The position numbers and the translations under genes were made by a program. Of a stretch of 32,418 nt of DNA, positions 8,426-16,484 are shown piece by piece. Each line of letters opens with the position of its first letter. Within the stretch, counting starts at the first letter, position 1. Origin of the DNA: Blastopirellula sp. (lineage in GTDB: Bacteria; Planctomycetota; Planctomycetia; Pirellulales; Pirellulaceae); assembly GCA_021298375.1 (NCBI GenBank), contig JAJTFE010000010.1:1-32418 (forward strand), given 5' to 3'. The notes under the pieces were generated by a model. It saw nothing but the letters and a program-made list of their open reading frames with translations. It was not told where the DNA came from and ran no database searches.

Positions 8426-9769
8426 TCATTTCGGCGGTTCGAGGCTGTCGGTTCGGCCATCCGTAGTGACATTCTTTCCGGGAGCGGCAGGCCGCACGCT
8501 GACCGAGGTCTCGTTGGCCAACCGCGTCTGGCCGCTGGTCACGATCTCATCACCAGCCTGAAGATCGCCCAACACTTCAAACCAGTCGGGGCCCCGCGCC
8601 CCAAGCTTGACCAGAACTTCCTCAGCCTTACCGGCCCGGATACGAAAAACCTTGGTCACCCCGGCAAAGCGGACCAAAGACTCGAGCGGGAGGACCAGCG
8701 CGGGAGCCGAAGGTGCGGTAACTACCTCCGCTTTGGCAAAGCCACCGGGCTTCAGCCGATGGTCGCGATTGAACAGCATGACTTCGATTTCGAATGCGCG
8801 TTTTTGGACATCGACAGTCGGATTGATCCGCGCGACCGAGCCGGAAAACTTCTCGCCTGGCCAGGCTTCCACGGTCAGGCGCGCTTCCTGGCCAACCTTG
8901 ATTTGGGAAACATACCGCTCGGGGACGGTTGCCTTGAATTTGAGCAGATCATCAATTACCAGCCGGTAGATGGGAGTCGTTGGAAACGCGCGAACCATCT
9001 CGCCAACCGAAACCATGCGTTCGGCGACGACATAACTCAATTCACCGGCAGTCAGCACTGGCCCGCTGGCCGAGAGCTTCAGCGGCTCAATTCGCGGGGC
9101 GGCAACGCGAGTGTCACTCAACTTCTGCCGCGCGGCCTCCACTGCCGCGAGGCGTTGCCGCACAGTCGCCGCGGTGGCTTGGACCTGAAGTCGAGCCTGA
9201 ATCAAGGCAGCTTCGGCTACCTTGAGATCCGTCTCTGCGCGCTGAAACGACTCGGCCGATGAGGCCCGCTCGGCAAACAGTTTCTGCTGCCGCTCGTATT
9301 GCTGCTGGGCATTTTCCTGCAGCAACCGGGCGCTGACGATGGTCGGATTGGTCTCGGGATCAAAATCGGGGCCGGGCAGTTCGCTCAAGCCGAGGCGCGC
9401 CAATTCCTGTTCCAAGGTCCGCTCGGCTTGCTCCACCGCGAGGCGATAGTCAATATCCTCCAGCTCGGCGAGCACCGCCTCGGAGGAAACGCGGTCCCCA
9501 ACGTCAAAGAACAACTGGGAGACTCGGCCTTCGATCTTGGGCGAGATGGTGATCTGCTCAAAGCCCTGAAGGGTGCCCACGACCGGAATCGTCCGCTCGA
9601 TGGCGCGCGTCGCAACCGTGATGGTCGTCACAGCAACAGGCTGGGCAGCCTCCGCGGCCGGGGTCTTGACTGGCTGGGACTCCCCGCCGGGCTGACTTTT
9701 TGACTCACAGCCCGGGGATGCACACAGCAGCAGGATGGCAAGCATCCAAGGTTGAAAACAAAACTTCAC
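8426..9769 (-). CDS. RND efflux periplasmic adaptor (HlyD/membrane fusion protein)
   Basis: The adaptor of 447 residues links the inner-membrane pump to the outer-membrane channel. Its start is a GTG at 9769 with GGAG eight bases upstream. The frame is open further back to 10030 but that part overlaps the repressor gene and is not protein-like. A short hydrophobic run (MLAILLLCASPGC) suggests a lipoprotein, though the lipobox is imperfect. The first lipoyl half (ISPKIEGRVSQLFFDVGD) leads into an alanine/glutamine-rich coiled-coil hairpin. The second half (VVAERMVSVGEMV) and the beta-barrel with RYVSQIKVGQEARLTVE follow, then a membrane-proximal domain ending in GDEIVTSGQTRLAN. About 17-20 extra residues (RIEPLKLSASGPVLTAGELS) interrupt the usual link into the second lipoyl half. 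The gene lies 79 bases after tetR and next to the pump gene, so one transcript is likely. Confidence 0.94.
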   Translation of the reverse strand: MKFCFQPWMLAILLLCASPGCESKSQPGGESQPVKTPAAEAAQPVAVTTITVATRAIERTIPVVGTLQGFEQITISPKIEGRVSQLFFDVGDRVSSEAVLAELEDIDYRLAVEQAERTLEQELARLGLSELPGPDFDPETNPTIVSARLLQENAQQQYERQQKLFAERASSAESFQRAETDLKVAEAALIQARLQVQATAATVRQRLAAVEAARQKLSDTRVAAPRIEPLKLSASGPVLTAGELSYVVAERMVSVGEMVRAFPTTPIYRLVIDDLLKFKATVPERYVSQIKVGQEARLTVEAWPGEKFSGSVARINPTVDVQKRAFEIEVMLFNRDHRLKPGGFAKAEVVTAPSAPALVLPLESLVRFAGVTKVFRIRAGKAEEVLVKLGARGPDWFEVLGDLQAGDEIVTSGQTRLANETSVSVRPAAPGKNVTTDGRTDSLEPPK

Positions 9770-9848
9770 GGCGAAGCTCCAAGGTGAACAGGATATCAGG
9801 GAACAGGAGGGCGTTACGCCGCGACCATCGATACGTGAAAAGGCCGGT

Positions 9849-10492
9849 TCAATCAGCGCACGGACCAGCATCTGCCGCGCGACCCGCCGGGAGTGGATGG
9901 ATGAGAATCCCATGCAGAACAATTTCCAGAATCCGCTCGCATTGACTGGCGAGCGAAGCCTGACGATTGGTGAAGCGATTGGTAAACATCGTTCCGTAAA
10001 GCAGGTCGGAGAGGACTTCAAGCACCGCATCGACAGGCAAGTTGCGGATCACACGATCGCGGACGAGGCTTGCAATCAGCTCGCGCCAAGGCGCGAGATT
10101 AGCCTCCTGATGGACGAAATACGTCGGCCGCTGGCGATCCCGAAACTGGGCCCGCTCTTGAATAAAAAGCTCAACCATTTCCGGATGATGTTCAAACCAA
10201 GTCAGATAAGCGGTCACTCCCGCGGCGATCCGGTCCAGCGGCGAATGTTTTTCCGCCGCCGCCAAATTCACTGCAGCCGTCAATCGCTGCATTCCCTGGT
10301 CTACGGTCGCCAGAAACAACTCTTCCTTGCTGGGGAAATAACGATAGACGGTTCCCTTGCCAACGCCGGCAGCGACGGCGATCTGCTGGACATCGGTCGA
10401 CGTGAAACCGACTTGAGCAAAGACCGTGGTTGCCGCATCGAGAATTTCCGTGCGGCGACGCTCCTGTCGAGCTGTGGCTCCTTTTCAGCCAT
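9849..10492 (-). CDS. TetR/AcrR family repressor, reading frame broken at codon 4
   Basis: The ligand-binding domain is intact from about 10319 down to the stop at 9849. The DNA-binding part is encoded just upstream in the same frame (RRRTEILDAATTVFAQVG, then IAVAAGVGKGTVYRYF and PSKEELF), a textbook TetR helix-turn-helix. That frame has no start codon: a TGA lies directly before it. The obvious start, ATG at 10492 with GGAGGG five bases ahead, is in another frame and would give only a 63-residue peptide ending at 10301. One extra A in the AAAA run (plus-strand 10482-10485) would join them into a 214-residue protein starting MAEKGATARQERRR. So this is a one-base deletion, a sequencing error, or a product that needs a -1 slip on A-AAG. 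It is expected to control the efflux genes around it through the two palindromes noted separately. Confidence 0.85.
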
Positions 10493-10518
10493 TTGCACCC
10501 TCCGACAAGATAATCCGA

Positions 10519-10540
10519 CGGACCAGTCCGTCCGCTAATT
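10519..10540 (-). promoter_or_regulatory. Candidate TetR operator upstream of tetR-adaptor-pump
   Basis: CGGACCA-N4-GTCCGCTA occurs here and again upstream of the outer-membrane channel gene, in the same plus-strand orientation and with identical spacing. This copy also contains the perfect palindrome GACGGAC-CA-GTCCGTC (10517-10532). It lies 27 bases upstream of the tetR ATG at 10492. A TTGACA (plus-strand TGTCAA at 10548-10553) sits just upstream on the minus strand and could be a -35 box, which would put the palindrome over the promoter. Size and symmetry fit TetR-family operators. Confidence 0.6.
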
Positions 10541-10605
10541 AACTATGTGTCAAAAGGTAAATCTGGTCAAGGAAGCGGCTGGACTCTGTGCCCCACGGTG
10601 CGGTC

Positions 10606-10716
10606 ACAGTCCAGTACCAGACAGTCCAGTACCAGACAGTCCAGTACCAGACAGTCCAGCACCAGACAGTGCGGTACCAGGGCAGTACCGGGGCAGTACC
10701 AGGGGCAGTACCGGGG
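10606..10716. repeat. 15-bp tandem repeat decaying into 12-bp units
   Basis: Three exact copies of ACAGTCCAGTACCAG occupy 10606-10620, 10621-10635 and 10636-10650. A fourth (10651-10665) has one change and a fifth (10666-10680) two. From 10681 to about 10716 the array continues as shorter GGCAGTACCGGG-like units. All share the core CAGTACC. The array fills much of the gap between the outer-membrane channel stop (10792) and the tetR operator. It is open in several frames only because the unit is a multiple of three without stops; I do not think it is coding. Confidence 0.92.
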
Positions 10717-10791
10717 CGGCTCGCCAAACAGAGTGCCGAGCGGGGTAACTGTCGAGGCTCAGTCCAACTGGGGCTCTCCGCTCGAGCTTTC

Positions 10792-12360
10792 TCACGAGCC
10801 TTGAGCCGCGGGCTGGGTCGCTGGAGCCGTGTTTGGTTCTTCAACTGCGGGCTCGACGATTGGCGTCGTCCAGTCCCATCCGCCCCCCAAGGCGCGGTAG
10901 AGGTCGACCACGGAGCGGGCTGAATTTCCCCGGGCGATGGCCAGCAATTCCTGCTGGCCGAGCAGGAGCTGCTGCACCGTAAACAGGCGATTGAAGTCGA
11001 TTTCACCTTCGAGGTACTTCACTTGGGCAACCCGCTGGGCTTCCTCTGCCTGCCGGACGCTCTCCTCGCGCGCCTTGATTTGGTCGAGGTAGTGCAGGTA
11101 AGCGACTATCGCGTTCTCGGCCTCTTCGTTCGCCCGCAGGACGGTTTGCTGATAAGCCGCAACCAACTGCTGGAACCGCGCGTCCTCGGCCGCCACATTG
11201 CTCATCAAGCGTCCATAGTTCAAGACTGACCAACGGAATCCGGGACCGATCGCTCCGCTGAAGGCACTCCCGTTAAACAGATCGCCAAACCGCTGCGCTT
11301 CCCAACCCATCGAGCCGGCAATCGAAAGATGCGGATAGAGGTCTGACTCTGCGACTCCGATTTGAGCCGACTGGGCCGCGAGCAGGCGTTCGGCGCGGCG
11401 GACGTCCGGGCGGCGGCGAAGCAGGTCGGCTGGGACCCCGACGGCGACGGCTTCGGGAGCGAGTGGGATTCCACCGGATGGTTGCAGGACTTCCGCCAGT
11501 GCCTGAGGAGGCATCCCCAGCAACACGCAGAGTCGGTTCTCGACTTGGCGGCGTTGAATCTCAATGGCCTCAATCACGCCGCGCGTGTTGTAGAGGTTCG
11601 CCTTCGCCTGCGGCGTATCAAGTTCGCTGTTGGCAGCCCGGGCATCGAGCCGAGCTTGTGCAACCCGGGCGCTTTCCTCCTGAAGTATCAGATTGCTGCG
11701 AGCGACCTCCAGCCGCTGCTCGACGGTCCGCAGCTCGACATAAGTGCTGGCAACCTCCGCGACCAGCAAGACGACTGCTTCATTGAAATTCTCGAAAGAG
11801 CTGTCCAGGCGGGCATCCGCTGACTCGATTGCCCGGCGATAGCGCCCCCAGAAGTCGAGCTCCCAGGCGAGGGCGCCGCCGATGCGCCAATTGCTGAACT
11901 CAGTCCGGGCGAGATTGGCAAACGGCGAAGAGGGATCAATCGGAGGAAAAAGCGCCGTTTCCGTGCTCCGCCGGGTGCGCAGGTAATCGCCTTGCAGTTC
12001 CTGGAGTTGAGGATACAGGCTCCCGGCAATGACATCGCGACGCGCCCGAGCCTCTTCAATCCGCCACCCGGATTCGCGAAGCGTCAAATTCTGGCCGTAT
12101 GCCAAGTCCACCAGCTGACTGAGCGCTGGATCGGCAAACGCTTCCCACCAGCGACCCGCCGGCTCCTGGCCCCGTTCAACCCGAACGTTTTCAGAGTCGA
12201 TCCAATCGTCGGCGACTGCAGCCTTCGGTGCCTCGTAGTTCGGGCCGACCCGCCAGCCATTCCCGGCGATTTCCTGAAGACTGCGTCCAGCGCAGCCGCC
12301 GATCCATGGCAAGCATGCCACTGCCAAAAAAATCAGCTTGGGCCGGGGGCGGATATGCAT
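10792..12360 (-). CDS. RND efflux outer-membrane lipoprotein (NodT/TolC family)
   Basis: The product of 522 residues is the outer-membrane exit duct of the tripartite pump. It starts with a lipoprotein signal (KLIFLAVACLPWIGGC, Cys at about residue 23), then VGPNYEAPKAAVADDW, the typical opening of NodT-type channels. Two repeats of the outer-membrane efflux domain follow; VPADLLRRRPDVRRAERLLA and IGVAESDLYPHLSIAGSMG are hallmarks. The C-terminal part (VKYLEGEIDFNRLFTVQQLLL and VDLYRALGGGW) is also typical. ATG 12360 is chosen because it begins right at the signal peptide; a TTG at 12402 in the same frame would add 14 residues and is less likely. The gene is upstream of tetR on the same strand but separated by 299 bases holding a repeat array, and it has its own candidate operator at 12445-12466. 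Confidence 0.93.
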   Translation of the reverse strand: MHIRPRPKLIFLAVACLPWIGGCAGRSLQEIAGNGWRVGPNYEAPKAAVADDWIDSENVRVERGQEPAGRWWEAFADPALSQLVDLAYGQNLTLRESGWRIEEARARRDVIAGSLYPQLQELQGDYLRTRRSTETALFPPIDPSSPFANLARTEFSNWRIGGALAWELDFWGRYRRAIESADARLDSSFENFNEAVVLLVAEVASTYVELRTVEQRLEVARSNLILQEESARVAQARLDARAANSELDTPQAKANLYNTRGVIEAIEIQRRQVENRLCVLLGMPPQALAEVLQPSGGIPLAPEAVAVGVPADLLRRRPDVRRAERLLAAQSAQIGVAESDLYPHLSIAGSMGWEAQRFGDLFNGSAFSGAIGPGFRWSVLNYGRLMSNVAAEDARFQQLVAAYQQTVLRANEEAENAIVAYLHYLDQIKAREESVRQAEEAQRVAQVKYLEGEIDFNRLFTVQQLLLGQQELLAIARGNSARSVVDLYRALGGGWDWTTPIVEPAVEEPNTAPATQPAAQGS

Positions 12361-12444
12361 GAATCGAGCGTGAGTGACGCCGGTGGAACTTCCCCAGCGC
12401 AAGCGGGACAGCAGTCAGCGGAGAAATCCGAACGAAAAAATTGC

Positions 12445-12466
12445 CGGACCATCTGGTCCGCTATTT
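12445..12466 (-). promoter_or_regulatory. Candidate TetR operator upstream of outer-membrane channel gene
   Basis: CGGACCA-TC-TGGTCCG (12445-12460) is a perfect palindrome. It matches the site upstream of tetR at 15 fixed positions (CGGACCA-N4-GTCCGCTA) and again in the trailing TT. AACGAAA (12431-12437) and TTTCGTT (12464-12470) form an outer inverted repeat around it, slightly off-centre. It lies 85 bases upstream of the chosen ATG at 12360. The sharing of one motif by two transcripts of the same pump is the best evidence that it is a real binding site. Confidence 0.6.
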
Positions 12467-12622
12467 CGTTATCGGCTCAGCAAAACCGTTAGATTCAGTG
12501 CAATCGGTGCTTGCAATGCGAAGCTAGCAGCCGTGAGGAACAGGATGAGTTTCTCCAGCCGCGCGAGTAAGCGAGAGCAACTCATCCCCGCGGAAGCACA
12601 ACGGCCCGCTGGAGGAGGAATC

Positions 12623-15600
12623 CTAGCGGCGCTGGAATGCGATCCCGGCAATGGCCACCTGCGGATCAGCTCCACCTTCGTCAGTAAACAAAAAGTTGAG
12701 TTGGCCATCCGTTACCGAGGCGGCATAAGCCCGAGTAATAAACTGGTTGGCCAGCGTCGAAACCAGCGGCTTGGCTGAGCCTTCGAGAGTCAGTCGCATT
12801 TGGTCGTGCGCCTGAATGGTATCGCCATAGGTCACCAAGACGAGATAGTTGCCATTGGGTACGTTCAAGGCGAGTCCAGAGTTGGAAGTCAAGGCAATAT
12901 CGCGCAGTGCCGGCGTACCGATGGCTCGATCAACGATTTGCAGATTTGCCCGGCCAGTGTACCAGCCAATACCTTTGGCTGCGTTAAAAGGCAGGTCCCC
13001 GACACCGGCAGCACCGCCCTTGATCGGTGAGAGTTCCGTCCCAAAGTCAATCTCTTTGGGATGGGCCCAGGTATCGTCATCCGAAATCACTACATCCGCC
13101 AAGTTGTCAACGAGGTTGGCTTGCTGGGGGTTGCTCAATTGCAGCCCAAACCATTCATCCAACTCAACCAAGCGGTCTGCCCGGACTTCTACAGGCACCG
13201 TTTTGGACGTCTCTCCCGGAGCGAAATCGAGTCGCCCCGAGACCGATGTGAAATCGCGCCCGGCGATGGCTGGATTGCTGTAGCCGCTACTGGTGGTGGA
13301 GTAATCAACACTGACAGCCTGTGGTGCGGCAGCGGAGAGCGTGACGGTGAAATTCACGGTCACCGTTCCAGTGTTGCCCCCGGCGACGGTCGCGGGGCCG
13401 GTGACGGCAATCTCGGGGAAAAACTCGTTGTCGAGATTAACGAGGTTCACATCAGGTGGGTTGAATCCATTGAAGGCTGTATCGGCCGAGGTCACTGCTC
13501 CCAGCTGAATCACGTAGGACTTGTCGTTGTCATCCAACGAGTCATCAACACCGGTAACCCTGACCGTTTGCGGAGTGCTCCAGTTGGCGGGAGTGAACGT
13601 CAGGCTGGAGAGATTGGTCACGCCCTCGGCGGGATTGCTGGATGAAATCGGGATCACGACATTCGCCGTGGGGGGAGTATTCAGCGCCACGGTAAACGTG
13701 ATGCTTCCGCCGGCTTCGGTGGTTGTCGGACCGGGGGATGGGGCGGAAACCAGGACCTCGGGCCGCAGGAAATCGACCACCCGTTTCAGAAAGGCCGTCT
13801 GGTTATTGGGGCTGGCTGCGGATGTACTGATCGCCTCAAACGGCGTCGTCATGAATACCATCCCGAAGCCGCCGGCATTCAGATTGCCGCGGAAACTGAC
13901 CGAGGAAAACGGAGAGCTGGTTCCGGCAACGAGGTGATTGAGGAAACCGCTGGCTCCGGTCGCGGGAGTGACGGCATCAGCGTAGATCGATGGAAAATCG
14001 GACGGGGCCGCCATGGGGAGATTCAGTCCGCCGCCCAGCGGGTGTCCGGTCACGCCGCTGGCCGTGTAGGAACTCGACCTGACATCATTGGTGAAGCTTG
14101 CGACTTTCAGGTAGTTCTGCCGGAAACTGGCCGAGACCCCGGTGAACAGAACATCCTGACCGGAAATGAAGATGCGACCGCCGCCGTCCAGATAATTGGA
14201 GATCGCCGACTGCTCTCCGCTGGAAAGTCCGGCTCCCGTTCCCGAGTAGGCGTATCCGGTGTTCCAAATCACCAGTTTGTAGTTGGACATGACTGCCGAA
14301 GAGGGCGTCGAACCGCTCACAGCCACATCCCATTGGTCGAAGGTGTAGCCATTGGCCTGCAGAGCACTGCGGAAGAAGCGGTCGTAGCTTTCGCCAAAGT
14401 CATCGTCGACGAAGAGGATGGCTGGGGTGGCAATCGTGGTGAATGACTGCAGGTCCGAGGTGGTCACGTTTCCAGCCAAGTCACGGGACCGTGCCCGGAA
14501 ATAGTAGGTCGTCAGCGCAGACAGGCTCTGCAGGTTGACGGTGTGTGCGGTCGCCAGAGATGAATCCGTATAGGACAGATTCAGGTTGTTGGGATTGGTT
14601 CCGTAAAGCAACTCGGAAGTGGCTGCTTCGTTTGTTGTCCAGGTGATGTTGGCGGTGATGCTGCCGGGCTGGGCAGTCAAGCCGCTGATGTTCGGGGGCG
14701 TCTGATCGTTACCCATCGTGAGCGCGGCGTAAACATTCAACCGCCCTCCCGTGACTGTCTTTCCCGCCAGTGAAGTGGTCGCGGTGGTGCTCCCCAAGAT
14801 CGCCTGCCGGAGTGCGGGCCCGGTCACGGTACCCGTCTGGGCCGAGGCGTAGAGAGCGACCGCACCGGTCACGTGAGGCGTGGCCATGGACGTCCCGTCG
14901 TAGGCAGCGTAGGTGTTGCTCGGCACGGTCGACCAAATCCCCGAACCTGGAGCGCCGATATCGACCGTGGTCGCACCGTAACTGGAGAAGCTGGACATCC
15001 CCCCCGTGCTGGTAATCGAGGCGACGGCAATCACACCATCGTACGAGGCCGCCGATTGAGACGAGGTGCCTAGCGAAGTGTTGTAATTCGAGGGATAGGA
15101 AGCCGTCGTGTCATTATTGGAAGAAGAGTTGCCTGCGGCCGCGATAAACAGGATGTTTTGCTTCGTATGGCGGATAATTGCATCGTGCAGCGATTGGGAA
15201 TAGCCTCCGCCTCCCCAGGAGTTGTTGCTGGCAACCAGGTTGATCCCATGCCGGGTCTTCAGGTCTGTAAGGTAGTCGACCGCCCTGACTGCATTGGCTG
15301 TCGTGCCTCCGCTGGTGCCGAGGAACTTTGCGGAAATCATCTTGATATTCCAGTTGACCCCGGCCACCCCGGTACTGTTGCCTCCTTCGCCGCCAATCGT
15401 GCCGGCAACATGGGTTCCATGGTCGTCTGCAGTGCCATCGTAGACGGTGTTGTCATTGTTGACGAAATCCCATCCGTTGATGTCATCGACATAGCCATTG
15501 CCGTCATTGTCTATTCCGTCGCCGGCGATTTCGAATGGATTCACCCAGACATTGGCATCCAAGTCAGGGTGGGCTACCTGGAACCCCTCGTCGATGACCC

Positions 15601-16129
15601 CGACAACGACGTTGGATGAACCGGTGATGTTGTTGGCCCAAGCTTTCTCGGCGTGAGTGCCAAACTGATTGGTCGTACCACTTGGGCCGGTTGCGGGAGA
15701 GTCATCGCTGTACATTCCCCACAAACTGCCGTTGGTGTAATACGTGTCATTGCTGACGGCAGCCGTGCGATAGATGTAGTTGGGCTCGGCAAAAACGACC
15801 GCCGGATTGCGTTCCAGTTTGCGCAAGGCCTCAGCGACGCCGATATTCCGGTCAAGCTGCAGCAACTCAAGTCGGCCTGAACCAGCATCCTGCATGACAC
15901 TGGTGTGGATCACCTCCTTGAGTTGTCCACCCACTGCTGCGCGAGTGCGTTCCATCTGAGCAGGCGTGACTTGGCTTACAAACTGAATCAGGATTTCATC
16001 CGGGACATACTCGCGACCCAAGAGATCGGCGGCGAGCAGTTGTCGTCGCTCCAGTTGCTCCACAGTCAGCATTTCCGACTGTCGATGATTTCTTCGAGAC
16101 TGCAACTTTGGTCGACGAACCGACTTCAT
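12623..16129 (-). CDS. Secreted subtilase (S8) with Fn3, GATase-like, Calx-beta-like and malectin-like modules, copy 1
   Basis: This 1168-residue secreted protease opens with a basic segment and the planctomycete leader VEQLERRQLLAAD (about residues 23-35). A propeptide-like region ends at FAEPNYIY. The S8 domain has Asp180 (GVIDEG), His237 (DDHGTHVAG), oxyanion Asn334 (AAAGNS) and Ser414 (GTSMATPH). A Ca-binding-type loop, DNDGNGYVDD, sits near 207-216. Then come an Fn3-like domain (about 478-565), a Rossmann/GATase-like domain starting ILFVDDDFGESYDRFF (about 570-790), two Calx-beta-like domains (TTEAGGSITFTV; GNTGTVTVNFTVTL) and a malectin-like domain from EIDFGTELSP to the end. ATG 16129 has GGGGTGA just upstream. 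It is expected to degrade protein outside the cell. Up to residue ~430 it aligns without gaps with copy 3, while its C-terminal half matches copy 2. Confidence 0.95.
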   Translation of the reverse strand: MKSVRRPKLQSRRNHRQSEMLTVEQLERRQLLAADLLGREYVPDEILIQFVSQVTPAQMERTRAAVGGQLKEVIHTSVMQDAGSGRLELLQLDRNIGVAEALRKLERNPAVVFAEPNYIYRTAAVSNDTYYTNGSLWGMYSDDSPATGPSGTTNQFGTHAEKAWANNITGSSNVVVGVIDEGFQVAHPDLDANVWVNPFEIAGDGIDNDGNGYVDDINGWDFVNNDNTVYDGTADDHGTHVAGTIGGEGGNSTGVAGVNWNIKMISAKFLGTSGGTTANAVRAVDYLTDLKTRHGINLVASNNSWGGGGYSQSLHDAIIRHTKQNILFIAAAGNSSSNNDTTASYPSNYNTSLGTSSQSAASYDGVIAVASITSTGGMSSFSSYGATTVDIGAPGSGIWSTVPSNTYAAYDGTSMATPHVTGAVALYASAQTGTVTGPALRQAILGSTTATTSLAGKTVTGGRLNVYAALTMGNDQTPPNISGLTAQPGSITANITWTTNEAATSELLYGTNPNNLNLSYTDSSLATAHTVNLQSLSALTTYYFRARSRDLAGNVTTSDLQSFTTIATPAILFVDDDFGESYDRFFRSALQANGYTFDQWDVAVSGSTPSSAVMSNYKLVIWNTGYAYSGTGAGLSSGEQSAISNYLDGGGRIFISGQDVLFTGVSASFRQNYLKVASFTNDVRSSSYTASGVTGHPLGGGLNLPMAAPSDFPSIYADAVTPATGASGFLNHLVAGTSSPFSSVSFRGNLNAGGFGMVFMTTPFEAISTSAASPNNQTAFLKRVVDFLRPEVLVSAPSPGPTTTEAGGSITFTVALNTPPTANVVIPISSSNPAEGVTNLSSLTFTPANWSTPQTVRVTGVDDSLDDNDKSYVIQLGAVTSADTAFNGFNPPDVNLVNLDNEFFPEIAVTGPATVAGGNTGTVTVNFTVTLSAAAPQAVSVDYSTTSSGYSNPAIAGRDFTSVSGRLDFAPGETSKTVPVEVRADRLVELDEWFGLQLSNPQQANLVDNLADVVISDDDTWAHPKEIDFGTELSPIKGGAAGVGDLPFNAAKGIGWYTGRANLQIVDRAIGTPALRDIALTSNSGLALNVPNGNYLVLVTYGDTIQAHDQMRLTLEGSAKPLVSTLANQFITRAYAASVTDGQLNFLFTDEGGADPQVAIAGIAFQRR

Positions 16130-16484
16130 GTGTCACCCCATTTTCGGCTAATTTGCAAGCGGGCAGAAACTTCTGCCGTCCCACCGAACGCAGCTGAAAT
16201 TCAGCTTTGGAATTTATCAGCTGGAGCAGTGGACATCAAATAAATTACGCCGGTGGGAGCCAAATCGCAGCGCGGCTCCTGCTGAGACAACACTGCCCGG
16301 CAGCTGGGAATTGGCTTGTCGGGTGAACGAATCGCGATCGAAGCCGAAGCTGGGCCGCGGATCGGTCTCTGGTCGAACGCCGTGGGCCCTCCGCAAACGG
16401 CGCTGAACCCCAACCAGCGGGGGCGAAATCTTGCGGCCAAAATATCATCGCGTGAGCCTTGCCCGCGAAATTCGTCGCCACCAA
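16130..16484. other. Intergenic gap between subtilase copies 1 and 2
   Basis: These 355 bases contain no reading frame that looks like protein. They should hold the promoter of copy 1 and the end of the copy 2 transcript. I see no T-tract terminator and no clear promoter boxes. A small CTGCC-C-GGCAG inverted repeat occurs near 16303 but its one-base loop makes it unlikely to matter. Confidence 0.5.

Noticed and set aside
9770..10030. 87-residue N-terminal extension of the adaptor
   Set aside because: It overlaps the repressor gene and is not protein-like, while GTG 9769 has a good ribosome site and starts right at the signal segment.
10606..10716. Possible CRISPR array
   Set aside because: Units are directly adjacent with no spacers, too short for CRISPR repeats, and no cas gene is nearby. 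The same applies to the arrays at 2268 and 20596.
10539..11006. Minus-strand frame with repeated VWYWT peptide
   Set aside because: It is the repeat array read through, overlapping the end of the channel gene in another frame.
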